Notes: generated by a model not told the origin, from the sequence alone. A DNA stretch of 56,536 bases from Propionibacteriaceae bacterium (GCA_017306015.1 JAFKJK010000012.1:1-56536), one strand, 5' to 3'; positions 25,529-34,929 are shown, numbered from the stretch's first letter. Numbers and translations: made by a program.

Positions 25529-27162
25529 TGCCTCGTCGCCTGGCCCGTCCACTGGTTGCCGCGCTCGTCCTGAGCGGGCTCCTCCCGATCGCGTTCAGCA
25601 CCGCCCCGGCACACGCCGATACCTACTTCCCGATCACCGGCTCCGGCTCGACCTGGTCGCAGAACGCGCTGGACCAGTGGCGGAGCAACGTCGCCAAGAA
25701 CTACGGCATGACGGTGAACTACAACGGCATCGGCTCCACGTCCGGACGAACAGACTTCATCGCCGGGACGGTCGACTTCGCCATCTCCGAGATTCCGTTC
25801 CAGGCCAAGCCCCAGGACGGATCCGCACCGGAGCACCCCACCACCGGCTTCGCCTATCTGCCGATCGTGGCCGGCGGCACCAGCTTCATGTACAACCTGA
25901 AGATCGGCGGCATCCGGGTGACCAACCTGCGGCTGTCGGGGGACACGATCACCAAGATCTTCACCGGCGCGATCACCAACTGGAACGACGCGGCGATCCA
26001 GGCCGACAACCCCGCGCTGGCCATGCCGAACAAGCCGATCACCCCGGTGATCCGCTCCGACGGCTCGGGCACCAGCGCCCAATTCACGCTGTGGATGGCG
26101 ACTCAGTACCCCAAGCTGTGGAAGACCGGCATGACGTCGCAGTTCCCCAGCTTCGGCGAGTCCAAGGCCCAGAAGGGCTCGGACGGCGTTGCCGGCTACG
26201 TCTCCCAGGACTACGGCGAGGGCGCGATCACCTACGTCGAGTACTCCTACGCGAAGAAGGCCGGCTTCCCCGTGGCCAAGGTGCTCAACGCCGCCGGCTA
26301 CTACGTGGAGCCGACCGCCTACTCGGTGGCCGTGGCCATGATGCAGGCCAAGATCAACGACGACTCGTCCTCGTCGGCATACCTCACCCAGATCCTGGAC
26401 GGGGTGTACAACGCCACCGACAAACGGGCCTACCCGCTGTCGAGCTACTCGTACATGATCGTGCCGACCGAGGTCACCAGCAAGGGCATCTTCAACACGA
26501 ACAAGGGCAAGACCCTCGGCGCCTTCCTGCGCTACGTGCTGTGCACCGGTCAGCAGCAGGCCGACACGCTGGGCTACTCACCGCTTCCGATGAACCTGGT
26601 GGAAGCCGGCTCGGACCAGATCAAGCGAATCCCAGGCGCGGGCAACGCTGGCATCGACTTCGCCTCGTGCAAGAACCCGACCTTCAAGGCCGGTGACTCA
26701 CCCTCGAAGAACCAGCTGGCTGTCATCGCACCCTATCCCGCCGACTGCGACAAGAAGGGCACCAGCCAGTGCACCACGGGGACGGCCGGCGCGGCCAACC
26801 AGACCACCCCGGTGACCGGCTCGGGAACCGGTGGCACAGCGAACACCAAGACGAACACCGGCACCAAGACAACGACCGGCGGCTCCTCCAACACCGGCAC
26901 CACCGGCGGTTCGGTTAGTCAACCCACCTATGACGAGAACGGCAACGTGATCGCGGGCTCCACAACGGACGGCACGACAAGTGGCAGCGGCACCACCTAC
27001 GGCGCCGCGGTATCGAAGCCGTTCACGCTCCCCGACCAGACCACCGCGAGCACCCAGTGGCTGCTGGTGGCTGCGGCCCTGCTGCTGGTCGCCGTGGTCG
27101 TAGCACCGCCGCTGCTGTCCCAGCGGCTGAGGCGAAGTGGTGGCGCCGATGTCAGCCGCTGA
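25528..27162 (+). CDS. pstS: Membrane-anchored phosphate-binding protein PstS
   Basis: 544 aa. Signal peptide 1-30 (AHA/DT). The PBP domain (about 31-400) has the phosphate-contact motifs ITGSGSTW near 36, GIGSTSGRTDFIAGTVDFAISE near 71 and SDGSGTSAQFTLW near 180, and ends with the GYSPLPMNLV segment typical of PstS. Then come a Thr/Gly/Asn/Ser-rich linker (about 415-500) and one TM (WLLVAAALLLVAVVVAPPLL) with a basic cytoplasmic end. Actinobacterial PstS proteins are usually lipoproteins; this one has no lipobox and is anchored by its C-terminus. No LPXTG motif. It overlaps its neighbours by 1 and 14 bp. Confidence 0.88.
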   Translation: MPRRLARPLVAALVLSGLLPIAFSTAPAHADTYFPITGSGSTWSQNALDQWRSNVAKNYGMTVNYNGIGSTSGRTDFIAGTVDFAISEIPFQAKPQDGSAPEHPTTGFAYLPIVAGGTSFMYNLKIGGIRVTNLRLSGDTITKIFTGAITNWNDAAIQADNPALAMPNKPITPVIRSDGSGTSAQFTLWMATQYPKLWKTGMTSQFPSFGESKAQKGSDGVAGYVSQDYGEGAITYVEYSYAKKAGFPVAKVLNAAGYYVEPTAYSVAVAMMQAKINDDSSSSAYLTQILDGVYNATDKRAYPLSSYSYMIVPTEVTSKGIFNTNKGKTLGAFLRYVLCTGQQQADTLGYSPLPMNLVEAGSDQIKRIPGAGNAGIDFASCKNPTFKAGDSPSKNQLAVIAPYPADCDKKGTSQCTTGTAGAANQTTPVTGSGTGGTANTKTNTGTKTTTGGSSNTGTTGGSVSQPTYDENGNVIAGSTTDGTTSGSGTTYGAAVSKPFTLPDQTTASTQWLLVAAALLLVAVVVAPPLLSQRLRRSGGADVSR

Positions 27163-29704
27163 CCGTCGCGTCAGGGTCGCAGAGCCGCGACTCGAGTCCC
27201 GGCGCACCCGCGTCCTGGTTACCGGTCTCGGGATCGGTGCCCTGGTTGCCTTGTCCAGCACCTGGTGGGTGGCCGCTCCCGCTGCTCAGGCCGCCACCGA
27301 CTCGGCCAAGACGGTGTCCGCTGCCGACTACGACCCGGACGTCAAGGACTCGCCGTTCCCTCACCTGAAGGTGACCGTCTCCCAGACTCAGGACCTGATC
27401 CAACAGGGCATCAAGGTGAGCTGGACGGGCGGCAAGCAGTCCACGGTGCCGAACCAGCAGATCGCGGGGACGAACTTCCTTCAGCTCGCCCAGTGCTGGG
27501 GGGACGAAGTCGGCAGCAACGGCACCAGGCCGGATCGCACCACCTGTCAGTACGGTGGCTTCAACCTGCCCGGTGACACCAGGTACTCGAACCGTTCCGA
27601 CAGTGACGTGATCGCCGCCGATGACACCAAGTACACGGCGCCTGCTGCTGGCGGCTTCTCGGCGATGACCGCAATCCCGTTCAACTCCGCGACCGGGGAC
27701 TCCGTTGCCACCGTAGTCAACGGACGCCCAGTCACCAACGCTCCCGACCTCAGCAACAACCAGTTCTTCACCAAATACACCACCAACGAGGTCTCCTGGG
27801 CCGGCTCGGGCGCCGACGGCTCCGGTGCGGTCAGTTTCGAGATCCAGACCGTGCAGGAATCGCCCGGCCTGGGCTGCGGCACCCCGGTCGCCGGTACGAG
27901 CGCCGGCACGTCCTGCTGGCTGGTGATCATCCCCCGCGGCGAGACCGATCCGGGACGCTCCCACGTCACCCAGTCCGGATTGTTCTGGGAGAACTGGAAG
28001 CATCACATCGCGTTCCGGCTCAACTTCAAGCCAGCAGGTAACCGGTGCCCGATCGGCGCCGACGAAGTCCAGCTCTCCGGCAGCGAACTCATCTCCGGAG
28101 CGATGGGTCAGTGGCAACCGAGACTCTGCAACACCTCGGGCGGATCGGCCTACTCCCTGATCACCGGGCCCGAGTCCGACGCGGTGGTGGCGGCGAACGG
28201 GACCGCTCCCGCACCGATGGCGCTCACCTCGCGCGCGCTGTCCTCCGGCGGCGTGACCGATTCCCTTGCCTACGCCCCCGTCGCACTCACCGGTGTCTCA
28301 ATCGCTCTTTCGGTCGACCGGCAGGCCAGGGCGGCTGGGATCGGGGACCCTGTGCCCGACGAGGTCAGAGCGAGGGAGCAACAAGCCTTCTCCAGTCTCA
28401 AGCTCACTCCACGCCTGTTGGCCAAGCTGCTGACGGCGTCATACACCGACTCGCTGCCAGCCGGCGCAGATCGGCCCCACGTGTCTGGGGTGCGCAACAT
28501 CACCCAGGATCCCGAGTTCCTTGCGATCAACGACAAGGAATGGTCCTATATGCGCATCATCGGGCCTGGCGTAGGCGACGCGCTGGTGCCGCTGGGTCGT
28601 TCGGACGCCGCTACGGCAATCTGGACCTACATCCTGTCCGACGCCGAGGCAGTCGATTTCCTGAACGGCGTGCCGGACAAGTGGGGCATGCACGTCAACC
28701 CCTATTACTCGACCAACCCACGAGTGAACCCGACCGGGATCGGCCTGAGACTCCCGACGGACACCTTCCCGAAGGCCGATCCGATCACCTTCCCGGGGTA
28801 TTCCAGAAACGACTATGCCGATTCCGTGAACCTGGTGACCTGGCGGCCCTACACCTCGAGCCTCGACACCAGCGGGTACCTGGTCCTCCGCGGCGATGCT
28901 CAGGTTCTCGGCAGCTGGGACCCGGTCGCCACGCCACCGAAGTACGGCAAGGCAGCGCGCGCCCTCGTCGGGCTGCAGGCCGTGATCGGGGTCACTGACA
29001 CCTCGGCTGCGGCGAAGTACCAGGTCGTACAGGCTTCGCTGCGGAACCCGGCGGGAGAATATGTCACCCCCAGTTCGGTCTCACTCACCGCAGCAGCGTC
29101 CGCGATGACCAAGAACGCTGCCCAGAGCCAAGTCGTGAACTTCGATCCCACCTCTGCAGAAGCCAAGAAGGCGACTGGCGCCTATCCACTCACACTGCCG
29201 GTCTACGCGGCGGTGAACCCGGCGATGACCGATGGCGATCTGCGCGCCGCCTACGCCAGGTTCATCGGCTATGCCGTGGAGAGCGGCCAGACCCCGGGCA
29301 CCGACGACGGCGAGTTGCCCGAAGGCTACGCGCCGCTCCCGGCGAGCTGGGTGGCCCAGGCGAAGTCCGCGGCGGCAGCCATCCAGGCGGGGGGCTGGCC
29401 TTCGGCTTCCTCGTCCCCGTCGGCTTCGCCGTCAGCGAGCCCTTCAGCGTCCACGTCGGCGACCTCCACGCCGAGCAGCAGCGGCACACCAACGGCGACG
29501 CCGGGCGGCACTCCCAGTACCTCGGCCAGCCCTGCCGGCAACACCACCCCCGGAAGCTCCGCCGGAGCGCTGAGCAGTGGCACCACGCCCGCCGACCCTG
29601 GCATCGGGATGGTGGGCAACATCGTGCCGATCGGTGCCGCGGCCGGAGTCGCAGCGGCGGTCGGTGCGCCGCTGGTCTCACGGTTCCGCAGGAGGCAGCT
29701 GTGA
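27149..29704 (+). CDS. Large C-terminally anchored surface protein with PstS-like C-terminal features
   Basis: 851 aa from ATG 27149 (GTG 27137 also possible), starting inside the pstS end. Signal peptide about 20-50 (VLVTGLGIGALVALSS...AQAA). The body, about 50-745, is not recognised; it has at least six Cys in pairs (CWGDEVG/TTCQYGG, GCGTP/SCWLV, RCPIG/LCNTS) suggesting disulphides. Near 685-745 it shows YPLTLPVYAAVNP, FIGYAVESGQTPG and GYAPLPASW, the same order of signals that closes PstS domains. Then a Ser/Thr/Pro-rich stalk of about 70 residues and a C-terminal TM (VPIGAAAGVAAAVGAPLV) with a basic tail. No LPXTG. It may present a second, divergent binding module, but phosphate motifs of the N-terminal lobe are not evident. 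Confidence 0.75.
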   Translation: MSAADRRVRVAEPRLESRRTRVLVTGLGIGALVALSSTWWVAAPAAQAATDSAKTVSAADYDPDVKDSPFPHLKVTVSQTQDLIQQGIKVSWTGGKQSTVPNQQIAGTNFLQLAQCWGDEVGSNGTRPDRTTCQYGGFNLPGDTRYSNRSDSDVIAADDTKYTAPAAGGFSAMTAIPFNSATGDSVATVVNGRPVTNAPDLSNNQFFTKYTTNEVSWAGSGADGSGAVSFEIQTVQESPGLGCGTPVAGTSAGTSCWLVIIPRGETDPGRSHVTQSGLFWENWKHHIAFRLNFKPAGNRCPIGADEVQLSGSELISGAMGQWQPRLCNTSGGSAYSLITGPESDAVVAANGTAPAPMALTSRALSSGGVTDSLAYAPVALTGVSIALSVDRQARAAGIGDPVPDEVRAREQQAFSSLKLTPRLLAKLLTASYTDSLPAGADRPHVSGVRNITQDPEFLAINDKEWSYMRIIGPGVGDALVPLGRSDAATAIWTYILSDAEAVDFLNGVPDKWGMHVNPYYSTNPRVNPTGIGLRLPTDTFPKADPITFPGYSRNDYADSVNLVTWRPYTSSLDTSGYLVLRGDAQVLGSWDPVATPPKYGKAARALVGLQAVIGVTDTSAAAKYQVVQASLRNPAGEYVTPSSVSLTAAASAMTKNAAQSQVVNFDPTSAEAKKATGAYPLTLPVYAAVNPAMTDGDLRAAYARFIGYAVESGQTPGTDDGELPEGYAPLPASWVAQAKSAAAAIQAGGWPSASSSPSASPSASPSASTSATSTPSSSGTPTATPGGTPSTSASPAGNTTPGSSAGALSSGTTPADPGIGMVGNIVPIGAAAGVAAAVGAPLVSRFRRRQL

Positions 29705-29728
29705 ACGCTGCCGTCATCAAGAGCTCCA

Positions 29729-29789
29729 GGGCGGGGGTAGCCCGTCAAGCACTCCCCCGCCCCGGATGGCTGATCGCGTCCGCGATCAG
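29729..29789. other. Two hairpins between the anchored surface genes and the next secreted gene
   Basis: GGGCGGGGG (29729-29737) pairs with CCCCCGCCC (about 29754-29762) across a 16-nt loop, and CTGATCGCG (29770-29778) pairs perfectly with CGCGATCAG (29781-29789) across TC. They lie 25-85 bp after the upstream stop and end 30 bp before the next start, so they may partially terminate or stabilise mRNA and set different levels for the anchored and the secreted products. Confidence 0.55.
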
Positions 29790-29819
29790 TCGGGATTCAA
29801 CCCAAGGAAAGGATCTCAC

Positions 29820-30905
29820 ATGAAGATCAGGAAGCCACTGGCCCTCGGGCTGGTTTCCGGTCTGGCGCTGTCCGTCTTCGCGGTGGCGGCGCCGGCCTTC
29901 GCAGACCCGGTGTCCAACAGCTACGTGCTGGTCGGCTCCGACACGCTCCAGGACTCAGCCAACGCCATTGTCAACGGCACCACGATCACGGGCACTCCCG
30001 TGCAGGTGTTGGCGAACGGTGCCACGCTGGGCAACTTCGACGCGTTCCCGAAGAACTCGAAGATCCAGACGAAGCCGGCTGGGCCGTACTTCCTTCGCCC
30101 ATCGGGCTCCGGCAACGGTCGCAATGCGCTGATCTCGTCCATCACCGGCGCTCCCTGGAACGGCGTGGACATCACCGGGCAGGTGGACATCGCCCGCTCT
30201 TCCAGTGGACCGGGTGGCAACGCCAACAGCGCTGGCAAGCTGGTCTACTACCCGTACGCTCGTGATGCCGTTTCGTACGCCTACTACGGCACGGGCAACG
30301 AACTGAACGCGCTGACGACTGCTCAGCTCAAGACGATCTACGAGTCGGATGACGATGTCACCATCAACGGCGTCGTGGTCAAGCCGCTTCTGCCGCAGAG
30401 CGGCTCCGGCACGAGGGATTTCTTCCTGAGTGCCATCGGCGTCACCACCCTCGGTTCCACGGTCAACACCAAGGGCGACACCCTGCCGGAGAACGACGGC
30501 TCACAACTCACTGCGGCCGGACAGATCGTGCCGTTCTCAGTGGCGAGCTGGGTGGCTCAGTCGAACAACGCTGCCCCGAACACCATCCCCGGCTCCGGCA
30601 ACGTCAAGTTGGGCAGCACGAACAGCATCGCTCCGTACACCGGTAGTGGAACCAGCCTGGTGCCCGCCTCGGCCTACTACGCCACGTCCTACGGCCGTGA
30701 CACCTACCTCATCGTGGAGTACGCCCGGGTTGAGGTGGGCAACGCCAAGTACGACGCGACTCTGGCCTCGCTGTTGGATCGGACGCTGCCGGCCAGCCTG
30801 ACCAACTTCGGCGCCTCGTCCACCACTGTGGGCGCGGTGAAGAAGAAGTTCGGCTTCCTCGCGCCTTCATCGACCGACCCGATTCGGGCCTACGCCACGA
30901 TCTGA
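29820..30905 (+). CDS. Secreted PstS-like periplasmic-binding protein
   Basis: 361 aa from ATG 29820 behind AAGGAAAGGA. Signal peptide about 1-30 (PAFA/DP). PBP-type signals: VGSDTLQDSANAIVNG just after the signal peptide, DIARSSSGPGG near 128 and SGSGTRDFFLSAIG near 195, equivalent to the S-G-T anion-contact loop of PstS. No C-terminal anchor, so it would be released or held by partners. It ends with KKKFGFLAPSSTDPIRAYATI. Third binding-protein-like gene in a row; ligand presumed phosphate or a phosphate ester, unproven. Confidence 0.8.
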   Translation: MKIRKPLALGLVSGLALSVFAVAAPAFADPVSNSYVLVGSDTLQDSANAIVNGTTITGTPVQVLANGATLGNFDAFPKNSKIQTKPAGPYFLRPSGSGNGRNALISSITGAPWNGVDITGQVDIARSSSGPGGNANSAGKLVYYPYARDAVSYAYYGTGNELNALTTAQLKTIYESDDDVTINGVVVKPLLPQSGSGTRDFFLSAIGVTTLGSTVNTKGDTLPENDGSQLTAAGQIVPFSVASWVAQSNNAAPNTIPGSGNVKLGSTNSIAPYTGSGTSLVPASAYYATSYGRDTYLIVEYARVEVGNAKYDATLASLLDRTLPASLTNFGASSTTVGAVKKKFGFLAPSSTDPIRAYATI

Positions 30906-30938
30906 GCCAGCGCTGAGAGACGAAAGAGAGACTCACTA

Positions 30939-32876
30939 ATGAACAGAACCAAACTCCGTTTGGTGGCGGTCGGGGCCGTTGCCGGGTTGTTCGCCACCAT
31001 GGCGCCACTCTCGGCAGCGTTTGCGGCAACCGAGCCCACCTTCCCGAGCACGTCCGATGCTCCGATCTACTTGGTGGACGGCAACGACAACGTTCAGTAC
31101 CCCGCTGGCACCCAGCTGCCCTGGAACGCCCCACTGAACGCCCACATCTCGGCTATTCCGGCACCGGAATACCCCGACTCCGAAGAATTGTTCCGCCTTC
31201 CATACGTGACTGGCGCCGAACAATTCATCACCTTCATCGCCGATCCCGGCCACGAGCGCACCCGGGCGGACTGGAAAGCCTACGGCACCCTCTGGTCGCT
31301 GAGCGGCAAAGGCGCACTCCTGCCGAACGTCAACCCCGCCTCGGCGATCAACGGCCTGCCGGGCCAGGCCGCGTTGAAGACGGCAGGCGGCACTTACAGC
31401 CTGGGCGTCGCCTACGTGAAGGACACCGGCCAGACCGTGGTGGCCGCCTACTTCACCACCATCAACGTCGACCCCACCGTCGGCACCTGGAAGTTCGCCA
31501 CGCCGACGGCGCCGAAGACCGCCACGGCCACCACACTGTCCGTTCCGTCGACCGCAACGGTCGGTGACAACGTCACCCTGACCGCCACCGTGGCCCCGGC
31601 CGCGGCGACCGGCGAGGTGACGTTCAAGGAAGGCTCCGCCACCCTGGGTACCGGCACACTGTCCGATGGCACGGCCACCTTCAGCACCACGGCCCTCGCA
31701 GCCGGCAGCCACGACATCGTTGCCAGCTACGCCGGCGACACCGGCTACGACGGCTCTGAGTCGACCGCGTCCACCGTCACGGTGAACAAGATCGACACCT
31801 CCGTGTCGCTCGGAGCCGACGCGGCTTCGGTCGAGGCCGGCAGCGACGTGGTCCTCACCGCCACCGTCAACCCGTCCAACGCGACCGGCAACGTGCAGTT
31901 CTTCGAGGGTGCCACCTCGCTGGGCACGGGATCGATCGCCGGCGGCACGGCCAGCAAGACGGTGACCGTGAACTCGGTCGGTGCACACTCCTACACCGCC
32001 AAGGTCGTCGCCAACGCCACCTTCAGCGAATCCGCTCTCTCCGCGGCGGTGACCGTCACGGGGACCGCGGCAGAAGTTGCCCTGCCGCCTAAGGCGCCGA
32101 GTGAGAACGCGCTCCTGGACTCGAACAGGAACGGGGCTTCGGCCTCGATCGACGCGAGCAACCAGGCCACTCTGAGCGGTCTGGACTCCAGCCTCAACGG
32201 CACGACAGTCAACGTGTTCGCCTACTCCACGCCGACGTTCCTCGGGACCGTCGTCGTCAACGGCGGCGCCGTGACCGTGGACGCCTCCGGCCTGGCGGCG
32301 GGCAACCACAAGTTGGCGATCGCCGATCCGAACACCATCAACGTGCTCGCCTGGGCGCCGTTCAGCAAGACCACCGCCGCGGTCGTCCCGACCATCACCA
32401 AGGCGATCAACGCCGAGGTCGAGGCTCAGGAGCCGTCTGACGGCGAGTTCTCGCTGGTCGACACCAGCGGCAGCAGCACCGTGACCCTGACCAACCCGAC
32501 ATTTGTCGACGGACAGTCCCTGTCCTCCGGCTCGCTGGGCAGCTTCAAGGTCACCGACCTCCGCCAGGTGAGCAAGCCGGGTTGGGACCTGAACACGAGC
32601 GTGCTCGACTTCACCAAGGGCACCGACGTGATCGACAAGTCGGCCCTCGGCATCGACCCGAAGCTGATCAGCCAGGCGGGCACCGGGGCAACAGCACCCA
32701 CCCTCAGCGCCAAGCAGGACGCCGGCAGCGCAAGCTACCCGTGGACCTTCGCGACGCTGGCCAACGGGTTCTCCGGTGTGACCAACTACAACGCCGACCT
32801 GACCTTCCTCGCACCCGCGGGCAAGCCGGCCGGTACGTACAACTCCACCCTCACCCTGACGCTGGTCTCCAAGTGA
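30939..32876 (+). CDS. Secreted Ig-repeat protein with C-terminal WxL-like domain
   Basis: 645 aa, ATG 30939 behind GAAAGAGAG. Signal peptide 1-29 (AFA/AT). Residues 30-187 form a domain of unknown function (starts TEPTFPSTSDAPIYLVDGND) nearly identical to that of the next gene. Two bacterial Ig-like repeats follow (about 190-285 and 287-370; ATGEVTFKEGSATLG, ATGNVQFFEGATSLG). Residues about 375-475 carry the YSTPTFLG...G-NHKLAI...AW domain of actinobacterial surface proteins. The last 160 or so (GSFKVTDLRQ...GWDLNTSVLDF...AGTYNSTLTLTLVSK) resemble a WxL-type wall-binding domain. No TM or LPXTG; attachment to wall would be non-covalent. Confidence 0.78.
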   Translation: MNRTKLRLVAVGAVAGLFATMAPLSAAFAATEPTFPSTSDAPIYLVDGNDNVQYPAGTQLPWNAPLNAHISAIPAPEYPDSEELFRLPYVTGAEQFITFIADPGHERTRADWKAYGTLWSLSGKGALLPNVNPASAINGLPGQAALKTAGGTYSLGVAYVKDTGQTVVAAYFTTINVDPTVGTWKFATPTAPKTATATTLSVPSTATVGDNVTLTATVAPAAATGEVTFKEGSATLGTGTLSDGTATFSTTALAAGSHDIVASYAGDTGYDGSESTASTVTVNKIDTSVSLGADAASVEAGSDVVLTATVNPSNATGNVQFFEGATSLGTGSIAGGTASKTVTVNSVGAHSYTAKVVANATFSESALSAAVTVTGTAAEVALPPKAPSENALLDSNRNGASASIDASNQATLSGLDSSLNGTTVNVFAYSTPTFLGTVVVNGGAVTVDASGLAAGNHKLAIADPNTINVLAWAPFSKTTAAVVPTITKAINAEVEAQEPSDGEFSLVDTSGSSTVTLTNPTFVDGQSLSSGSLGSFKVTDLRQVSKPGWDLNTSVLDFTKGTDVIDKSALGIDPKLISQAGTGATAPTLSAKQDAGSASYPWTFATLANGFSGVTNYNADLTFLAPAGKPAGTYNSTLTLTLVSK

Positions 32877-32903
32877 TCTTTGCCAGCACCTAACCAATAG
32901 GTC

Positions 32904-32937
32904 GTCCGTGCCCGGGACCATTCTCCCGGGCACGGAC
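32904..32937 (+). terminator. Perfect 14-bp hairpin between the two Ig-repeat genes
   Basis: GTCCGTGCCCGGGA (32904-32917), loop CCATTC, and the exact complement 32924-32937. It begins 27 bp after the stop. No T tract follows, so it may attenuate read-through or protect a 3' end rather than fully terminate. Confidence 0.65.
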
Positions 32938-32989
32938 GTCCGCCATTCGCTCGAGCGTCCGAGCACTAGCTAGGAAAGTGATCAAATCG

Positions 32990-34426
32990 ATGAAGAGAGC
33001 TGGACTTCTGGCAACGGTGACTGGTGCTGTTGTCGGCCTGCTGACCACGATGGCACCCGTTGCCACCACCGCCTTCGCGGCGACCGAGCCCACCTTTCCG
33101 AGCACGTCTGATGCTCCGATCTACTTGGTGGACGGCAATGACAACATCCAGTACGCCGCTGGCACCGAGTTGCCCTGGAACCCGCCCCTGAACGCCCACA
33201 TTTCCGCCGTCCCGGCGCTGGACTACCTCGGCAGCGACGAACCGTATCGCCTGCCGTACGTCGCCGGGGCTGAACAGTTCATTACCTTCATCTCGGACCC
33301 CGGTCACGAGCGCGCCCGGGCGGACTGGAAAGCCTATGGCGTCCTCTGGTCCCTGAACGGCAAGGGCGCTCTCCTGCCGAACGTCAACCCGACCTACCAG
33401 TACAACGGCCTGCCCGGCCAAGCCGCGCTGAAGACGACGGGCGGAACCTACAGCCTGGGCGTCGCCTACGTGAAGGACACCGGCCAGACCGTGGTGGCCG
33501 CCTACTTCACCGCCATCAACGTCGACCCCACCGTCGGCACCTGGAAGTTCGCCACGCCTGTCCCGGCGACGGATGTGGCGACCACCACCGCGCTGACGGC
33601 GAACCCGACCTCACTCACCGCGGGCGGCTCAACGACACTGACCGCCACCGTTTCGGCAACCGGGAAGACGGTCGCCGGAGACGTGGAGTTCTTCGAGGGC
33701 AGCACCAGCCTGGGAAGTGCGACCCTTGCCAACGGGGCTGCCACGAAGTCGGTGCCAGTCGCCACCGCAGCCGTCCACACGTACACGGTGAAGTTCCTGG
33801 GCAAGACGGTTGGCTCCGACAAGTTCCTCGCCTCCACGTCGGCCGCCGTCACTGTGACCGCCACGGCACCGGCGTCCAAGCAGTCGACCACCACGTCGTT
33901 GTCGGCCAGTCCGACCTCGGTGGCGACCGGCGCCAAGACGACGCTCACCGCGACCGTCACCCCGTCCGCCGCGACCGGAAACGTGCAGTTCTTCGAGGGC
34001 ACCAAGCTGCTGGGCAGCGGATCGGTCTCCGGCGGCAAGGCCAGCCTGGCCGTCACCGTTGGCTCGGCCGGATCGCACTCCTACACCGCGAAGTTCGTGG
34101 CCAACGACACCCACAACGAGTCGACCTCGGCCGTCGCCAAGGTGACCGCGATCAGCAAGAAGTTCACCAAGGCGGTCAAGCCGACCATCTCCGGCACCGC
34201 CAAGGTCGGCAAGAAGCTCACCGCCAAGGTGAAGGCGTGGAGCCCGAAGGCCACGTTCAAGTACCAGTGGTTCGCTGGCGGCAAGGCCATCAAGGCGGCC
34301 ACCAAGTCCACCTACAAGCTGACCAAGAGCCAGAAGGGGAAGAAGATCACGGTGAAGGTCACCGGGTCGGCCACCGGCTACGTCAGCGTCAGCCTGACCT
34401 CCAAGGCCACCGCCAAGGTCACGTAG
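32990..34426 (+). CDS. Secreted Ig-repeat protein, paralogue of the preceding gene
   Basis: 478 aa from ATG 32990 (GTG 32978 sits too close to AGGAAAG to be used). Signal peptide 1-30 (AFA/AT). Domain 31-190 is almost the same as in the upstream protein, with long stretches of DNA identity (for example 33464-33555 against 31422-31514). Two Ig-like repeats follow (about 195-293, 297-385; GDVEFFEGSTSLG, GNVQFFEGTKLLG). The C-terminus differs: instead of a WxL-like domain there is one Lys-rich Ig-like surface repeat (PTISGTAKVGKKLTAKV...YQWFAGGKAIKAAT...GKKITVKVTG). No anchor. The gene ends ...KVT-stop, and that end recurs at 35379. Confidence 0.78.
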   Translation: MKRAGLLATVTGAVVGLLTTMAPVATTAFAATEPTFPSTSDAPIYLVDGNDNIQYAAGTELPWNPPLNAHISAVPALDYLGSDEPYRLPYVAGAEQFITFISDPGHERARADWKAYGVLWSLNGKGALLPNVNPTYQYNGLPGQAALKTTGGTYSLGVAYVKDTGQTVVAAYFTAINVDPTVGTWKFATPVPATDVATTTALTANPTSLTAGGSTTLTATVSATGKTVAGDVEFFEGSTSLGSATLANGAATKSVPVATAAVHTYTVKFLGKTVGSDKFLASTSAAVTVTATAPASKQSTTTSLSASPTSVATGAKTTLTATVTPSAATGNVQFFEGTKLLGSGSVSGGKASLAVTVGSAGSHSYTAKFVANDTHNESTSAVAKVTAISKKFTKAVKPTISGTAKVGKKLTAKVKAWSPKATFKYQWFAGGKAIKAATKSTYKLTKSQKGKKITVKVTGSATGYVSVSLTSKATAKVT

Positions 34427-34473
34427 GCATCGCCCGTTCGCAGGGCGGGTCGACGGTTTCCGTCGGCCCGCCC
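34412..34473. repeat. Direct repeat copy 1: gene end plus terminator
   Basis: Starts GCCAAGGTCACGTAGGCATC, i.e. the last codons and stop of the Ig-repeat gene, and runs through its terminator. It is repeated at 35379-35442 with only about five differences. The two copies flank the toxin-antitoxin module. Confidence 0.85.
34443..34473 (+). terminator. Intrinsic terminator of the Ig-repeat gene
   Basis: GGGCGGGTCGACGG (34443-34456), loop TTT, CCGTCGGCCCGCCC (34460-34473): 14 pairs with one G-T. A pyrimidine/T-rich TCTTCTCTCTTC follows. Confidence 0.85.
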
Positions 34474-34518
34474 TCTTCTCTCTTCACCACACGCGCGTCC
34501 GAGCCCGGGTGGCGGTCG

Positions 34519-34929
34519 TCACGACTCCCAAGGGTTGAGCAGTCGGACGCCCGTCCGCTCGAAGTCCTTGGTGTTCCGCGTGACGAGTGTGAGATCGTGC
34601 GCGATCGCGGTCGCCCCGATGAGCGCATCCATCTCGGGCAGCGGGTCGGGAACGTGCAACGCCGCGGCCATCATCGCCGTCTGCTCGTCAACGGCCAGGA
34701 CACGGCCCCCAACCATCGGCCGAACGTCCTCGTCGAGCCAGAGTCGAAGAGGGCGTGCGCCGGCGGGGTCGCTGCGCTCCTTGCGCAGGACGCCACGCTC
34801 CAACTCCAGCAGCGTGATGACGCTGAGAGCGAGATCCCCGACCTCTCGGCTTCGCAGCCAGGCCATCAGGGCCGGCGACCGCTTCAAGCGGGCATCGCTG
34901 ATGACGTTCGTATCGAGCAGGTACCTCAC
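34519..34929 (-). CDS. vapC: PIN-domain toxin, VapC/FitB-like
   Basis: 136 aa predicted Mg-dependent endoribonuclease. Acidic active-site residues: D6 in YLLDTNVISD, E near 43 in LLELERG, D near 101 in EMDALIGATA and D near 122 in VTRNTKDF, the complete PIN set. Start GTG 34929 overlaps the antitoxin stop (GTGA). It ends in ...LLNPWES, common for FitB/VapC chains. It reads against the surrounding plus-strand locus and lies between the two direct repeats. Confidence 0.9.
   Translation of the reverse strand: MRYLLDTNVISDARLKRSPALMAWLRSREVGDLALSVITLLELERGVLRKERSDPAGARPLRLWLDEDVRPMVGGRVLAVDEQTAMMAAALHVPDPLPEMDALIGATAIAHDLTLVTRNTKDFERTGVRLLNPWES

Noticed and set aside
30936..32966. A 676-codon open frame opposite the first Ig-repeat gene
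   Set aside because: The plus-strand protein has a signal peptide, repeats and a paralogue; the minus frame has none and is low complexity.
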